8,621 nt of DNA from contig JAJYCH010000149.1 of the NCBI GenBank assembly GCA_021778575.1, positions 1-8,621 on the forward strand, given 5' to 3'. The notes below the pieces were generated by a model, which saw only the letters and a list, made by a program, of their open reading frames with translations, was not told the origin of the DNA and did not search any database. This DNA comes from Planctomycetota bacterium (GTDB lineage: Bacteria; Planctomycetota; Planctomycetia; Isosphaerales; Isosphaeraceae). Position 1 is the first letter of the stretch. Each line of letters opens with the position of its first letter. Position numbers and translations under genes: made by a program. Shown here piece by piece: positions 1 through 7,009 of this stretch.

Positions 1-950
1 TCGAGCTTGCCAACGGCTTGCAACTCGGCGAACCGACGATACGTCTCGGCCACGCCCGACTGGAGCGTCGTTCTCGGCAGCGGCCCGAACTTCGTTTCGA
101 GACGGATGTCGTCGAGGTCCGGAGCGATCGGAAGTTGCCGGTCGCCGAAGGTGACCCGGTCGACACCGGCGACCTCGCGAAGGGTTGCCACGAACTGATC
201 CATGGGGACGACCGAACCCCGGACATTGAACGAGTCGGCCCCTTCAAACGGCGCGGTCAAGCCGAGCAAGAAGGTTGCCGCGACGTCGGCCACGTACTGA
301 AGATCCTGGAGACCGCCGTAGCTGATCGCGTACGACCGACCGGCGGCGACCGCCTTGATCGCCTTTGTCGGTTCACTGGAGATCCCGAAGTCACGCCCCA
401 CGCCGTAAACGGTCCAGGGACGGAGGCCGACGCTGGTGATCCCCCGGTCGAGCCAGTACACCCGGGCATTCAGTTCATTACAGACCTTGAACGCCCCGTA
501 ATGGGTCATCGGGGCGAGCCGGACCTCGTCGCCGATCGGTCCGGTTGATTCGGGGTCAGCCGGACCGTGAACAGCCGCCGAACTGGCGTAGACGACCCGT
601 TCGACCTGTCCCTTCAAGGCGGAGGCCGTCTCGAAGACTGCCAGAGTCCCGAGCACGTTCACCGTCGCGCCCAGGATCGGGTTCGCCCGGCAGGTGGGGA
701 CCTGAAGTCCCGCCAGATGAAGCAGATGCGTCGCCTCCATCGACTCGGCGGCGTGCAGGAGACTGGATGCGTCGGAGACATCCCCGGCGATGAAGTGGAC
801 CCGGCTCAGCGCCTCGTCATCGAGCAAGAGTTCGATCCGATGGCGGTCCTCCTTCAGGTCGAAGATCCAGACCTCGCCACCGTCCTCGACCAGTTGCCGG
901 GCCACCCAGGAACCGATGCAGCCATATCCACCCGTCATCAACACGCGCAC
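1..950 (-). CDS. NAD-dependent epimerase/dehydratase (extended SDR), 3' end cut by window edge
   Basis: 316 codons are visible, reading from a GTG at 950 toward base 1 with no stop, so the C-terminal tail lies outside the window. Family members are usually about 310-330 residues, so little is missing. Residues 7-13 (GGYGCIG) form the GxxGxxG dinucleotide-binding loop of a Rossmann fold. Asp57 in AGDVSD, the HLAG segment (78-81), the ASSAAVHG strand with Ser123/Ser124 (122-129) and the catalytic Y151-x3-K155 complete the extended short-chain dehydrogenase pattern. By family, it would oxidise and epimerise or dehydrate a nucleotide sugar using bound NAD(P) in the cytoplasm, for envelope polysaccharide or sugar metabolism. 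The exact substrate cannot be told from sequence. GTG is chosen because GGGAG lies 7 bases upstream and MRVLMTGG is a typical family N terminus. It starts 45 bases after the kinase stop, suggesting one transcript. Functional linkage to the kinase is only positional. Confidence 0.93.
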   Translation of the reverse strand, partial: MRVLMTGGYGCIGSWVARQLVEDGGEVWIFDLKEDRHRIELLLDDEALSRVHFIAGDVSDASSLLHAAESMEATHLLHLAGLQVPTCRANPILGATVNVLGTLAVFETASALKGQVERVVYASSAAVHGPADPESTGPIGDEVRLAPMTHYGAFKVCNELNARVYWLDRGITSVGLRPWTVYGVGRDFGISSEPTKAIKAVAAGRSYAISYGGLQDLQYVADVAATFLLGLTAPFEGADSFNVRGSVVPMDQFVATLREVAGVDRVTFGDRQLPIAPDLDDIRLETKFGPLPRTTLQSGVAETYRRFAELQAVGKL

Positions 951-995
951 GTCAGATCTCCCGAGCAAAGAGGCCGAGGTCGCCGATCCTGTCAG

Positions 996-3374
996 CTAGA
1001 TCGAGCGAAGCTTGGCCAGCGCCGCTTCCAGCTTTTCCCAGGTCACCGGTTTTTCCAGATAGCCATCGACGCCCGCCTCACCAATCCGCTGCTGGTTATC
1101 GATCGTGACGTCGCCGGTCAGGGCGAAGATCGGCAGATCATGAAAACCCGGATCGTGTCGGAGGGCCAGCGTGGTCTCGATCCCGTCCATCCCCGGCATG
1201 TTGACGTCCATCAGGACCACCATCGGCCGTTCCTGACGCACCAGTTCGAGCACCTCACGACCATTTTCGGCCTCGACCACGCGATAGCCCATCCTCCGGA
1301 GCACCTTGGCCAGCGTCTTTCGGCTGTCCTCGTGGTCCTCGGCGATCAGGATCGCGCCGGTGAAGTTGCGGACCGGACTGGTGTCATCGGGAATGCTGAC
1401 GACGGTCGGGGCGGTCGTCAACACGTTCGTCGGCAGGACCAGGGTGAATGTCGAACCCCGTCCCGGCTCGCTTTCGAGCAAAATTTCGCCTTGAAGCAGG
1501 TTGGCGAGCCGCCGGCAGATTGCCAGCCCTAACCCGGTCCCTTCTCCTCGGAGCCGATTCGGATGTTCGAGAACGGCGAACTCGTCGAAGATCCGCGACT
1601 GGTCCGGCCGGGCGATCCCGACGCCGGTATCCTCCACGCTGATCCGGATCGTCTCACGGTGGGACCGGGTATAGAGGCGGATTCCACCGGTTTCGGTATA
1701 GCGTAGCGCATTGGAGAGCAGGTTCGAGAGAATTTGCTTCAGCTTGGCGCGGTCCGTCGCCAGAGCGGCGGCTGCCAGGTGACCCACTTCGAGCCGGATG
1801 TCGAGTCCCTTGGCTCGGGCCTGGGGTTCGATGCTTGAAAGGCATTCGGCCAGGGTCGGTTGGAGCGGAAAGGTCGAGATCTCGGCGCGGGTGGCCCCAG
1901 CGTCGATCCGGCTGAGATCGAGCAAATCGCTGAGCAGGTCGAGCACGTTCCGGACCGAGTTCCGGATCGTCGTCAAGCATTCGCGGACCTCGGGATCATC
2001 CTGGTCCTTGGCCTGCGACTCAAGCAGTTTGGCCGACAGAACCACGGCATTCAGCGGCGTTCGCGCGTCGTGCGAGAGCGCCGACATCAGGCGACTCTTG
2101 TGCTGTGATTGCTGTTGGAGCTTCGCTTCCAGCTCGATCCGCCCGGTGATGTCCATGCACGAGCCGAGATAGCCGAGAAACTGCTCTCGGCCGTTGTAAT
2201 AGGGGGAACCCCGGTCGGTGATCCAGCGGTACTGGCCGTCGCGATGGAGTAATCGATAAACCATCTCGAACGGTTGACGGCCGTCGAAGGCCTGGCGATA
2301 AATTTCCAGGCAGTGGCTCCGATCCTCGTCGTGGATTCCCTCGGTCCAGCCATCGCCCGATTCTTCGTCGTGCGAGCGACCTCGGAATTCGAGCCAGGTC
2401 TCGTTGAAAAAGTCGCGGTCGCCGGAGGTGTCGGCCCGCCAGATCAAGACGGGCGACTTCGCGACAATCCCCCGGAACCGGGCTTCGGAGATCGCCAGTT
2501 CGACCTCCAGCCGCTTCCGTTCGGTGATATCCTGGGCGACCACGACGGCGCCGATGATCTCGCCATCGGCATCGGTCAGCGGCGCCGCAGCGCAGGTGAT
2601 GATCACCGTGCCATTCTTGGTCGGCCAGAGGCTATCTTCCTGGGTGATCGTCTCGCCTCGGAGCGCTCGCGAGAGGGGTAAATCGGCAAAGTTGTAAAGC
2701 GATCCGTCGGGGCGGTAGAGCCGGTACTCGGGAATCCCCTCCAGGATATTGACCCGACCGATGGTCTCCGATTCGCTAAATCCCTGGAGTCGTTCGGCCT
2801 CGCGATTGACGTTGAGCAGCGTGCCGTCACTCCGGCAGACCCAGACGCCGACCGGAAGCCTGTTGAGCAACGTCTGCATCTTGATCTGATCCGCTTCGGC
2901 GAGCCGCTTCCGTTCTTCGCTCGCGTTCAGGATCGACTGGTTCAAGGTTTTCGAGTCATCGTTGAACTGGCGGACCGATTCGGTGGTCGCTTCATCGATC
3001 ACCTGGTTGATCGCCTCGGTCGTCGACTCGATCCGGGCCAGCGAGTAATCGTGGTCGCGAGCGAACTTGAAGAAGTCACGCATCAGGGTCGACCGCAGGT
3101 GCCCGAGTTCGGAGACGACCTCGGCAATGTCGTACCCCTGGCTCCAGCGGTGCTGGCCATGCTTCTGCGCGGTCTCGGTGGCGTCCACGACACGCCCGCG
3201 CAGCCGGTTCGCCAGCCGTTCGAGCAGTTCGGGAATATGGTCAACGAACTCGCGGTAAGTCAGGCGCTCGGAGTCCGGTACATTGCCGTAGCGTTCGACC
3301 GTGGATTTCCAGACCGCGAGAATCGCGTCGATTTGTTGATCGATATGATCCGCCAGCACGGCGGTATCGCTCAT
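996..3374 (-). CDS. Soluble hybrid sensor histidine kinase: RsbRD_N - PAS - PAS - HisKA - HATPase - receiver
   Basis: This 792-residue kinase has no membrane segment, so it probably senses a cytoplasmic signal. Residues 1-150 resemble the RsbRD N-terminal (RsbT co-antagonist) domain, with HGQHRWSQGYD at 72-82. A PAS domain follows at about 165-290, ending in DITERKRLE. A second PAS/PAC of the PAS_3 type lies at about 295-415 (YRWITDRGSPYYN). The HisKA H-box SHDARTP contains the phospho-acceptor His435. The ATPase domain shows an N-box around Asn555, a G1 box DTGVG (582-586) and a G2 box GTGLG (612-616). The C-terminal receiver (about 673-792) has acidic Glu679/Asp680, phospho-acceptor Asp723 in MDVNMPGMDG, Thr753 and Lys775. 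All catalytic residues are present. Autophosphorylation followed by transfer to the fused receiver is expected; no output regulator is encoded nearby. The ATG at 3374 has GAGAG six bases upstream and its own candidate promoter. Confidence 0.95.
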   Translation of the reverse strand: MSDTAVLADHIDQQIDAILAVWKSTVERYGNVPDSERLTYREFVDHIPELLERLANRLRGRVVDATETAQKHGQHRWSQGYDIAEVVSELGHLRSTLMRDFFKFARDHDYSLARIESTTEAINQVIDEATTESVRQFNDDSKTLNQSILNASEERKRLAEADQIKMQTLLNRLPVGVWVCRSDGTLLNVNREAERLQGFSESETIGRVNILEGIPEYRLYRPDGSLYNFADLPLSRALRGETITQEDSLWPTKNGTVIITCAAAPLTDADGEIIGAVVVAQDITERKRLEVELAISEARFRGIVAKSPVLIWRADTSGDRDFFNETWLEFRGRSHDEESGDGWTEGIHDEDRSHCLEIYRQAFDGRQPFEMVYRLLHRDGQYRWITDRGSPYYNGREQFLGYLGSCMDITGRIELEAKLQQQSQHKSRLMSALSHDARTPLNAVVLSAKLLESQAKDQDDPEVRECLTTIRNSVRNVLDLLSDLLDLSRIDAGATRAEISTFPLQPTLAECLSSIEPQARAKGLDIRLEVGHLAAAALATDRAKLKQILSNLLSNALRYTETGGIRLYTRSHRETIRISVEDTGVGIARPDQSRIFDEFAVLEHPNRLRGEGTGLGLAICRRLANLLQGEILLESEPGRGSTFTLVLPTNVLTTAPTVVSIPDDTSPVRNFTGAILIAEDHEDSRKTLAKVLRRMGYRVVEAENGREVLELVRQERPMVVLMDVNMPGMDGIETTLALRHDPGFHDLPIFALTGDVTIDNQQRIGEAGVDGYLEKPVTWEKLEAALAKLRSI

Positions 3375-3461
3375 GATGAACTCTCGTAAGAAGCAGCTTC
3401 ATAGCTGAGAACAGGAAGATCGTGGAGCGAGATCCGTCTCGAAAATTGGTTTCGACTTCTG

Positions 3462-3491
3462 AGTATCATGATTGACTCTCGGCCGTGTCAA
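3462..3491 (-). promoter_or_regulatory. Sigma-70-like promoter candidate for the histidine kinase
   Basis: On the minus strand a perfect -35 TTGACA (3491-3486) is separated by 18 bases from GATACT (3467-3462), a 4/6 match to the -10 consensus. Transcription would begin near 3455, giving a leader of about 80 bases before the ATG at 3374. It lies just past the stop of the upstream peptidase gene (3519), so the kinase can be expressed separately from the peptidase. This is by inspection only; planctomycete promoters are not well defined. Confidence 0.5.
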
Positions 3492-3518
3492 GGCAAGCGG
3501 GGCCTGGCGGCATTTCGA

Positions 3519-4739
3519 TCAACTTCCGGCCTTGTGAAAGACCGTCGGCTCAACCCCTCGGAGGCCATAAAGTCGGTCGTGCATCATCTGCTCAAGCCAC
3601 TCGGGATCGCCGACCAGCGCGATCGCCGGCTGGTTCTCCGCCGCAACAATCGGCCGATCGGCGAAGGACTGAACCATCGCAACCCGATCAGGCAAAGGTG
3701 GATGGGGCGAGTCGGACACTCCGGGATCGACGGCCAGGAGCCGCCAGCGCATCGATTCGAGCAACGGTTCGGGAAGTCGGCTCCACAAGGCGCGGAAGGT
3801 TTCATAAAGATTGCTCGCGGCAAGCAATTCCGGGTCCTGATGAGCCAGAAGCTCGCGAAACAATGGTTGGACCAGCGCCACCTTGATCAGCGCGGAGGCC
3901 GACGCCCGACCACCCGCCAGTCCCGCCGAGGCTCGATCGGCCCGGGCCTCTTGCCCTCGGGCGATCGGCACGATCCAGGCCGACCCCAGAGTTCGGCAAA
4001 TCCGGGCCCAGAGCCGGAGCGGACCCCAGGCTCGACCGTCGGGATCATCGAGCGCCTGTCCCAGCCGTTCGACGAAGCGGAGCGACCCGGCCGACCAGGT
4101 CGCGTCGCCATTGGCCAGGTGCGCCAGCTCGTGAGCAAGAACCGCCCGAAGTTCCGCCAGGGTCAGGACATGAAGTAGCGGCAGACCGAGCAAGAGCGCC
4201 CGCGAATTCCGCCAGGCGATCACCCCGCAGCAGGGCAAGAACGCCAGCCGGACTTCCTCGGGAGGACGAACGCCGAGTCGTCGAGCGACCTCGGCGACTT
4301 CCTCGAACAGCCCGGGCGCATCGGATCTTCGGAGGATCGGACCGAGGTCGTTGTCCGGATCACGGCAATCAACCTCGACCTGGATTCCGCCCAGAATCGC
4401 GACCAGATCCCCCAGACTGGTGACCCGATCCCCCAGCCAGGCCCCCAGCACCGGAATGAAACCACCCAGAAGCAGCAGCAAGCCCGCTCCCAGTCCCAGG
4501 CCCAAGCGATAGACCAGCGGCAGGAGCCGGAGCAAACCGGCGCGGATCGCCAGACGGAAGCCCCGAAGCGCAGGATGGGCCGATCCCGAGCCGGTCGCCG
4601 ATCGTCGACGGGCCTTGAAACTGCCGCCACACCGGGGACAGCGCAGGCGTTGAACATCGCCCAGAAGCTCGCCCAGGGGTTCCAGGTCGGAACCGCAAGT
4701 CGGGCAGATCAAACCGAGCGAGGGCCGTCCTCGGCGCAT
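3519..4739 (-). CDS. M48-type zinc metallopeptidase with N-terminal zinc ribbon
   Basis: This 406-residue protein begins with a CPTC/CPRC zinc ribbon (Cys12, Cys15, Cys34, Cys37). A hydrophobic stretch at about 74-104 is probably one membrane hairpin or anchor. The catalytic part carries HELAH (203-207), the HExxH zinc site with catalytic Glu204, followed by NGD as in M48 proteases. EARAD (264-268) fits the M48 ExxxD motif, with Glu264 as third zinc ligand. The SPHPPLPDRVA segment (344-354) resembles the conserved HPP-R element near the end of M48 peptidases. M48 proteins (HtpX, Ste24, Oma1 and BepA types) degrade or process membrane or envelope proteins; the substrate here is unknown. The multi-TM topology of HtpX is missing. 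The ATG at 4739 has GGGGAG eight bases upstream. It is divergent from a BlaI-type repressor gene and probably controlled by it. M56 BlaR1 was considered, but NGD and EARAD favour M48. Confidence 0.88.
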   Translation of the reverse strand: MRRGRPSLGLICPTCGSDLEPLGELLGDVQRLRCPRCGGSFKARRRSATGSGSAHPALRGFRLAIRAGLLRLLPLVYRLGLGLGAGLLLLLGGFIPVLGAWLGDRVTSLGDLVAILGGIQVEVDCRDPDNDLGPILRRSDAPGLFEEVAEVARRLGVRPPEEVRLAFLPCCGVIAWRNSRALLLGLPLLHVLTLAELRAVLAHELAHLANGDATWSAGSLRFVERLGQALDDPDGRAWGPLRLWARICRTLGSAWIVPIARGQEARADRASAGLAGGRASASALIKVALVQPLFRELLAHQDPELLAASNLYETFRALWSRLPEPLLESMRWRLLAVDPGVSDSPHPPLPDRVAMVQSFADRPIVAAENQPAIALVGDPEWLEQMMHDRLYGLRGVEPTVFHKAGS

Positions 4740-4787
4740 CGACCCGACTCCCCGTCACATTCCGGAACCGGATCGCCGCTTTTTCAC

Positions 4788-4797
4788 GACAGTTGTC
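4788..4797. promoter_or_regulatory. Operator candidate O1, GACA-N2-TGTC palindrome
   Basis: GACAGTTGTC is a 4+4 palindrome with the ACA-N2-TGT core typical of operators bound by the CopY/BlaI/MecI repressor family (TACA-N2-TGTA). It lies upstream of the -35 of the repressor promoter and in the presumed early transcribed leader of the divergent peptidase gene. Its centre is 33 bp, about three helical turns, from the matching site O2, so two repressor dimers could sit on the same DNA face. A 7-bp inverted repeat, GTCCGAT (4795-4801) with ATCGGAC (4814-4820), overlaps and links the two sites. Confidence 0.55.
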
Positions 4798-4807
4798 CGA
4801 TGATCCC

Positions 4808-4837
4808 TTGACGATCGGACGACACTTGTCTTAGGAT
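4808..4837 (+). promoter_or_regulatory. Sigma-70-like promoter candidate for the BlaI-type gene
   Basis: TTGACG (4808-4813, 5/6 match to the -35 consensus) is followed after 18 bases by TAGGAT (4832-4837, 4/6 match to the -10). The start site would be near 4844, giving a leader of about 90 bases before the ATG at 4934. Operator O2 occupies the spacer, so a bound repressor would block polymerase, as expected for negative autoregulation. Confidence 0.5.
4821..4830. promoter_or_regulatory. Operator candidate O2, GACA-N2-TGTC palindrome inside the promoter
   Basis: GACACTTGTC differs from O1 only in the two central bases and one-for-one repeats its eight palindromic positions. It sits between the -35 and -10 of the repressor promoter and at the expected start site (about 4826) of the divergent peptidase promoter. 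One bound dimer could therefore repress both genes. Placement plus repetition makes chance less likely, but binding is inferred. Confidence 0.6.
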
Positions 4838-4861
4838 ACGTTGACGACGATCCACGGTCAA
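4833..4861 (-). promoter_or_regulatory. Sigma-70-like promoter candidate for the M48 peptidase
   Basis: On the minus strand TTGACC (4861-4856, 5/6 match) is followed after exactly 17 bases by TATCCT (4838-4833, 4/6 match). The start would be near 4826, about 87 bases before the ATG at 4739. Its -10 overlaps the -10 of the oppositely directed repressor promoter, so the two promoters should exclude each other even without repressor. A GTTGAC/GTCAAC inverted repeat (4840-4845, 4857-4862) also spans its -35. Confidence 0.5.
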
Positions 4862-4933
4862 CCCGAAGCCACCCAGTCGCGGTGGCTCGGGGCACTACTG
4901 TTCCCCTCGAGCTTCAGGAAACGAGAAGAGATC

Positions 4934-5392
4934 ATGGCCAAGCCGCCGCTTTCCATTCCCGACTCCGAGCTGGACGTCCTGAAAGTCCTCTGGGACCGGG
5001 GACAGGCCACGGTTCGCGAGGTCCTCGAAACCCTCAAGGAAGCCGGCCACGTCGGAAACAAAGAGGGGAAACCCTGGTCGTACGCGACCGTTGCCACGCT
5101 TCTCGACCGGCTCGAAACCAAGAAGGTGGTCGTCAGCGACCGCGCCGACCAGGCGTTCACCTACCGTCCCGTGGTCTCGGTGGGCGACATTCAACAACGA
5201 CGGGTCGAGAGCCTGGTTGACAAGCTCTATCAAGGGGAGCCGGGACTTCTGGTGCTCCATCTCCTCAAATCGCACCCGATCGACCCGGGTCAGGCCCTTG
5301 AGGTCCGTGCCTTGCTGGAAGAGATGAGCGCCGAATCGGCCGACAAATCGCGGAAATCGAGCACCCATCCGAAACCAGGCCATTCGGCCTGA
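4934..5392 (+). CDS. BlaI/MecI-family transcriptional repressor
   Basis: This 152-residue protein has the length and pattern of the penicillinase-repressor (BlaI/MecI/CopY) family. A winged helix lies at about 8-80: SELDVLKVLWDRGQATVREV (11-30) gives helices 1-2, WSYATVATLLDRLETKKVV (48-66) the recognition helix, and DRADQAFTYRPVVS (69-82) the wing. Residues 83-130 would form the dimerisation helices, and the tail (131-152) is polar and probably disordered. It should bind ACA-N2-TGT palindromes as a dimer; two such sites lie upstream. The ATG at 4934 is chosen because a purine-rich AGAAGAG lies just upstream and the winged-helix start aligns. An in-frame TTG at 4841 would add 31 unconserved residues and fall next to the promoter. 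In classical systems an M56 BlaR1 sensor cleaves the repressor. None is encoded here; the divergent neighbour is an M48 peptidase. Confidence 0.92.
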   Translation: MAKPPLSIPDSELDVLKVLWDRGQATVREVLETLKEAGHVGNKEGKPWSYATVATLLDRLETKKVVVSDRADQAFTYRPVVSVGDIQQRRVESLVDKLYQGEPGLLVLHLLKSHPIDPGQALEVRALLEEMSAESADKSRKSSTHPKPGHSA

Positions 5393-5399
5393 GCCGTGA

Positions 5400-5441
5400 G
5401 CGACCGCCGCTGAATTCAGCCCGCGCGGTCGCCTTCTCTTT
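5400..5441 (+). terminator. Intrinsic terminator-like hairpin after the BlaI-type gene
   Basis: GCGACCGC (5400-5407) pairs perfectly with GCGGTCGC (5425-5432). The 17-base loop itself contains the self-complementary GCTGAATTCAGC (5409-5420). The stem is followed by CTTCTCTTT, a modest T-rich tract. It begins eight bases after the repressor stop, so it probably ends that transcript and separates it from the oxidoreductase gene. Confidence 0.6.
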
Positions 5442-5453
5442 GATCTCGATCAA
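5440..5453. promoter_or_regulatory. Possible operator: TTGATC-TC-GATCAA dyad
   Basis: A perfect 6+6 inverted repeat with a 2-base centre lies about 90 bases upstream of the di-haem oxidoreductase ATG and directly after the terminator-like hairpin. No convincing promoter hexamers were found beside it, and no regulator can be named. It is recorded as a symmetric site only. Confidence 0.25.
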
Positions 5454-5544
5454 CGTCGGTCGCGGTTGCCCCGCGATCCGTTTCGCTCCACGTCCACGCC
5501 CTTCATTTCGCTTCGTCCCGAGGCTTCGACCGGAGACACCTCTC

Positions 5545-6882
5545 ATGACCGAGTCCCGACGATTTCGCCCAGCGCACCTGTTGTTCCTGGTGTTGCTCGC
5601 GCCTCCGCTCTACAAGATCGGCGAGTGGGCCTGGCCGGTCAGCGGGCCGAAACCGGTCAGCCTCCAAGCCGTGGCGGCCGGTCGCGACCTGTTCCACCAC
5701 GAATGGCAGGTGAACGACCCACTCAGCTCGGGCGACGGGCTCGGGCCGATCTTCAACGCCCGGTCCTGCGTCGAATGCCACTTCCAGGGCGGACCCGGCG
5801 GCGGCGGGACAGTCGAAAAGAACGTGACGATCTACGGAGCCTCGCCCGGACTGTTGCCCAAGGACAAGTCGATCCCGTCCCTCGGCGTGATTCACGCCAG
5901 CGCGACTCAGCCTGAATTTCAGGAGCGGCTGAGCCTGGTTCTCCCCGGTCTGCCTGGCACGCCCTCCGTCCCCCTGGTCACGCTGGTCGATCCCAACTTC
6001 CGCTGTACGATCCCGACCGGGGTCCTGATCACCCAGCGGAACACTCCGGCCCTGTTCGGTGACGGCCTGCTCGACGCCGTACCCGAGGCGACGCTGCACG
6101 CCGAACAACGACGGAACTCCGGGATCGCTCGACTGGCCGGGATGAGCCGGGCCAAGGATCTGAGCGTTCGAGGGCGAGTTGTCCGGATGGCCGACGGTCG
6201 GATTGGCCGGTTCGGCTGGAAGGCGGAATTCGCCTCGCTCGACGACTTCGTCCGGGCCGCCTGCGCCAACGAGCTGGGGCTCTCGAACCCCTCCCGCAAG
6301 CAAGCCACCTCGCTCGCCAGGCGCGATTATCAGCCCAAAGGGATAGACCTGACCGAAGCCCAGTGCTCGGAGATGACCGACTTCCTCCGCGACCTGGCTC
6401 GACCCGTCCAGGTTCTCCCCGACGGAGCCCAGGCGAGAAGCGTCGTCGAGCATGGGGCAACCCAGTTCGCCCTGATCGGCTGCGCCGATTGCCACACCCC
6501 GGACCTCGGTCCAATCAAGGGATTCTACTCGAACCTCTTGATCCATGACCTGGGTGAACACCTCGCATCGAGCAACGGGTACAACGGCGACCCGCCCGTG
6601 AACCCGAGCTTCGACGACAGCGAAGGCTTGCCGCCGAGCGACACCGAATGGCGGACCCCGCCGCTCTGGGGAGTGGCCGACTCGGCCCCTTACCTGCACG
6701 ACGGCCGGGCCGAGACCCTCGAACGGGCCATCGAGCTTCACGGCGGCGAAGCGGCCGGAGTCGCCAAGCGGTTCGAGGGCTTGCCGCACACCGATCAACA
6801 GGCGATCATCGAGTTCCTCAAGACGCTCCGGGCTCCCAGGTCCACCGACACCCCGAGCCCGTCGCGAGTCGCCGCTCGTTGA
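5545..6882 (+). CDS. Di-haem c-type oxidoreductase, DHOR/DUF1111 family
   Basis: This 445-residue protein has an uncleaved anchor or signal peptide at 9-30 (HLLFLVLLAPPLYKIGEWAW), so the rest should lie outside the cytoplasmic membrane, where haem c is attached. There are two CxxCH sites: CVECH (75-79) and CADCH (313-317). The first is embedded in DGLGPIFNARSCVECH-x-QGGPGGGG, a hallmark of the DUF1111 family. RNTPALFGDGLLDAVPE (165-181) and RTPPLWGVADSAPYLHDGR (370-388) are further family signatures. Members are annotated as di-haem (thiol) oxidoreductases; the physiological substrate is unproven. The ATG at 5545 is preferred: GGAG lies about nine bases upstream and the hydrophobic segment then starts near residue 9. 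An in-frame TTG at 5440 would add 35 Arg/Pro-rich residues and overlap the terminator. It lies 152 bases after the repressor gene, and no promoter was recognised. Confidence 0.93.
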   Translation: MTESRRFRPAHLLFLVLLAPPLYKIGEWAWPVSGPKPVSLQAVAAGRDLFHHEWQVNDPLSSGDGLGPIFNARSCVECHFQGGPGGGGTVEKNVTIYGASPGLLPKDKSIPSLGVIHASATQPEFQERLSLVLPGLPGTPSVPLVTLVDPNFRCTIPTGVLITQRNTPALFGDGLLDAVPEATLHAEQRRNSGIARLAGMSRAKDLSVRGRVVRMADGRIGRFGWKAEFASLDDFVRAACANELGLSNPSRKQATSLARRDYQPKGIDLTEAQCSEMTDFLRDLARPVQVLPDGAQARSVVEHGATQFALIGCADCHTPDLGPIKGFYSNLLIHDLGEHLASSNGYNGDPPVNPSFDDSEGLPPSDTEWRTPPLWGVADSAPYLHDGRAETLERAIELHGGEAAGVAKRFEGLPHTDQQAIIEFLKTLRAPRSTDTPSPSRVAAR

Positions 6883-6941
6883 ACGAGTCGTCCTCCATGG
6901 GCGTTGAAGGATGGCGTCGGGGAAGTTATTGACGACCGGTT

Positions 6942-6994
6942 CCTCAATGGTCGCTTGAGGGATGGCGGGCTCGGACGACGCCGCCATTCCCTCA
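6942..6994 (+). promoter_or_regulatory. Two mutually exclusive hairpins between the oxidoreductase and the zinc-ribbon gene
   Basis: Hairpin A pairs CCTCAA (6942-6947) with TTGAGG (6955-6960). Hairpin B pairs GAGGGATGGCGG (6957-6968) with CCGCCATTCCCTC (6981-6993), 12 base pairs with a single bulged T6988, extendable by T6956-A6994. The two share 6956-6960, so only one can form at a time. B is the stronger and ends 15 bases before the ATG at 7010; it is followed only by ATTT. It could terminate the oxidoreductase transcript or act as an attenuator-like leader for the next gene. Confidence 0.45.
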
Positions 6995-7009
6995 TTTCGA
7001 GGCTCGAGG

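Noticed and set aside
567..1532. A 321-codon open frame on the plus strand
   Set aside because: It spans the opposite strand of both the epimerase start and the kinase receiver, which have strong domain evidence; the translated product shows no domain.
3428..3441. Small hairpin CGAGA-TCCG-TCTCG between the peptidase and kinase genes
   Set aside because: Only five base pairs and, in the direction of the flanking genes (minus strand), no T-run follows; not enough to call a terminator.
3519..4739. Possibility that the peptidase is an M56 BlaR1 relative
   Set aside because: HELAH-x2-NGD and the EARAD third-ligand motif fit M48, and the multi-span sensor architecture and extracellular sensor domain of BlaR1 are missing.
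4841..4933. N-terminal extension of the BlaI-type repressor from a TTG at 4841
   Set aside because: It lies at the predicted transcription start, lacks a ribosome binding site and adds residues not expected in the family; the ATG at 4934 has a purine-rich site just upstream.
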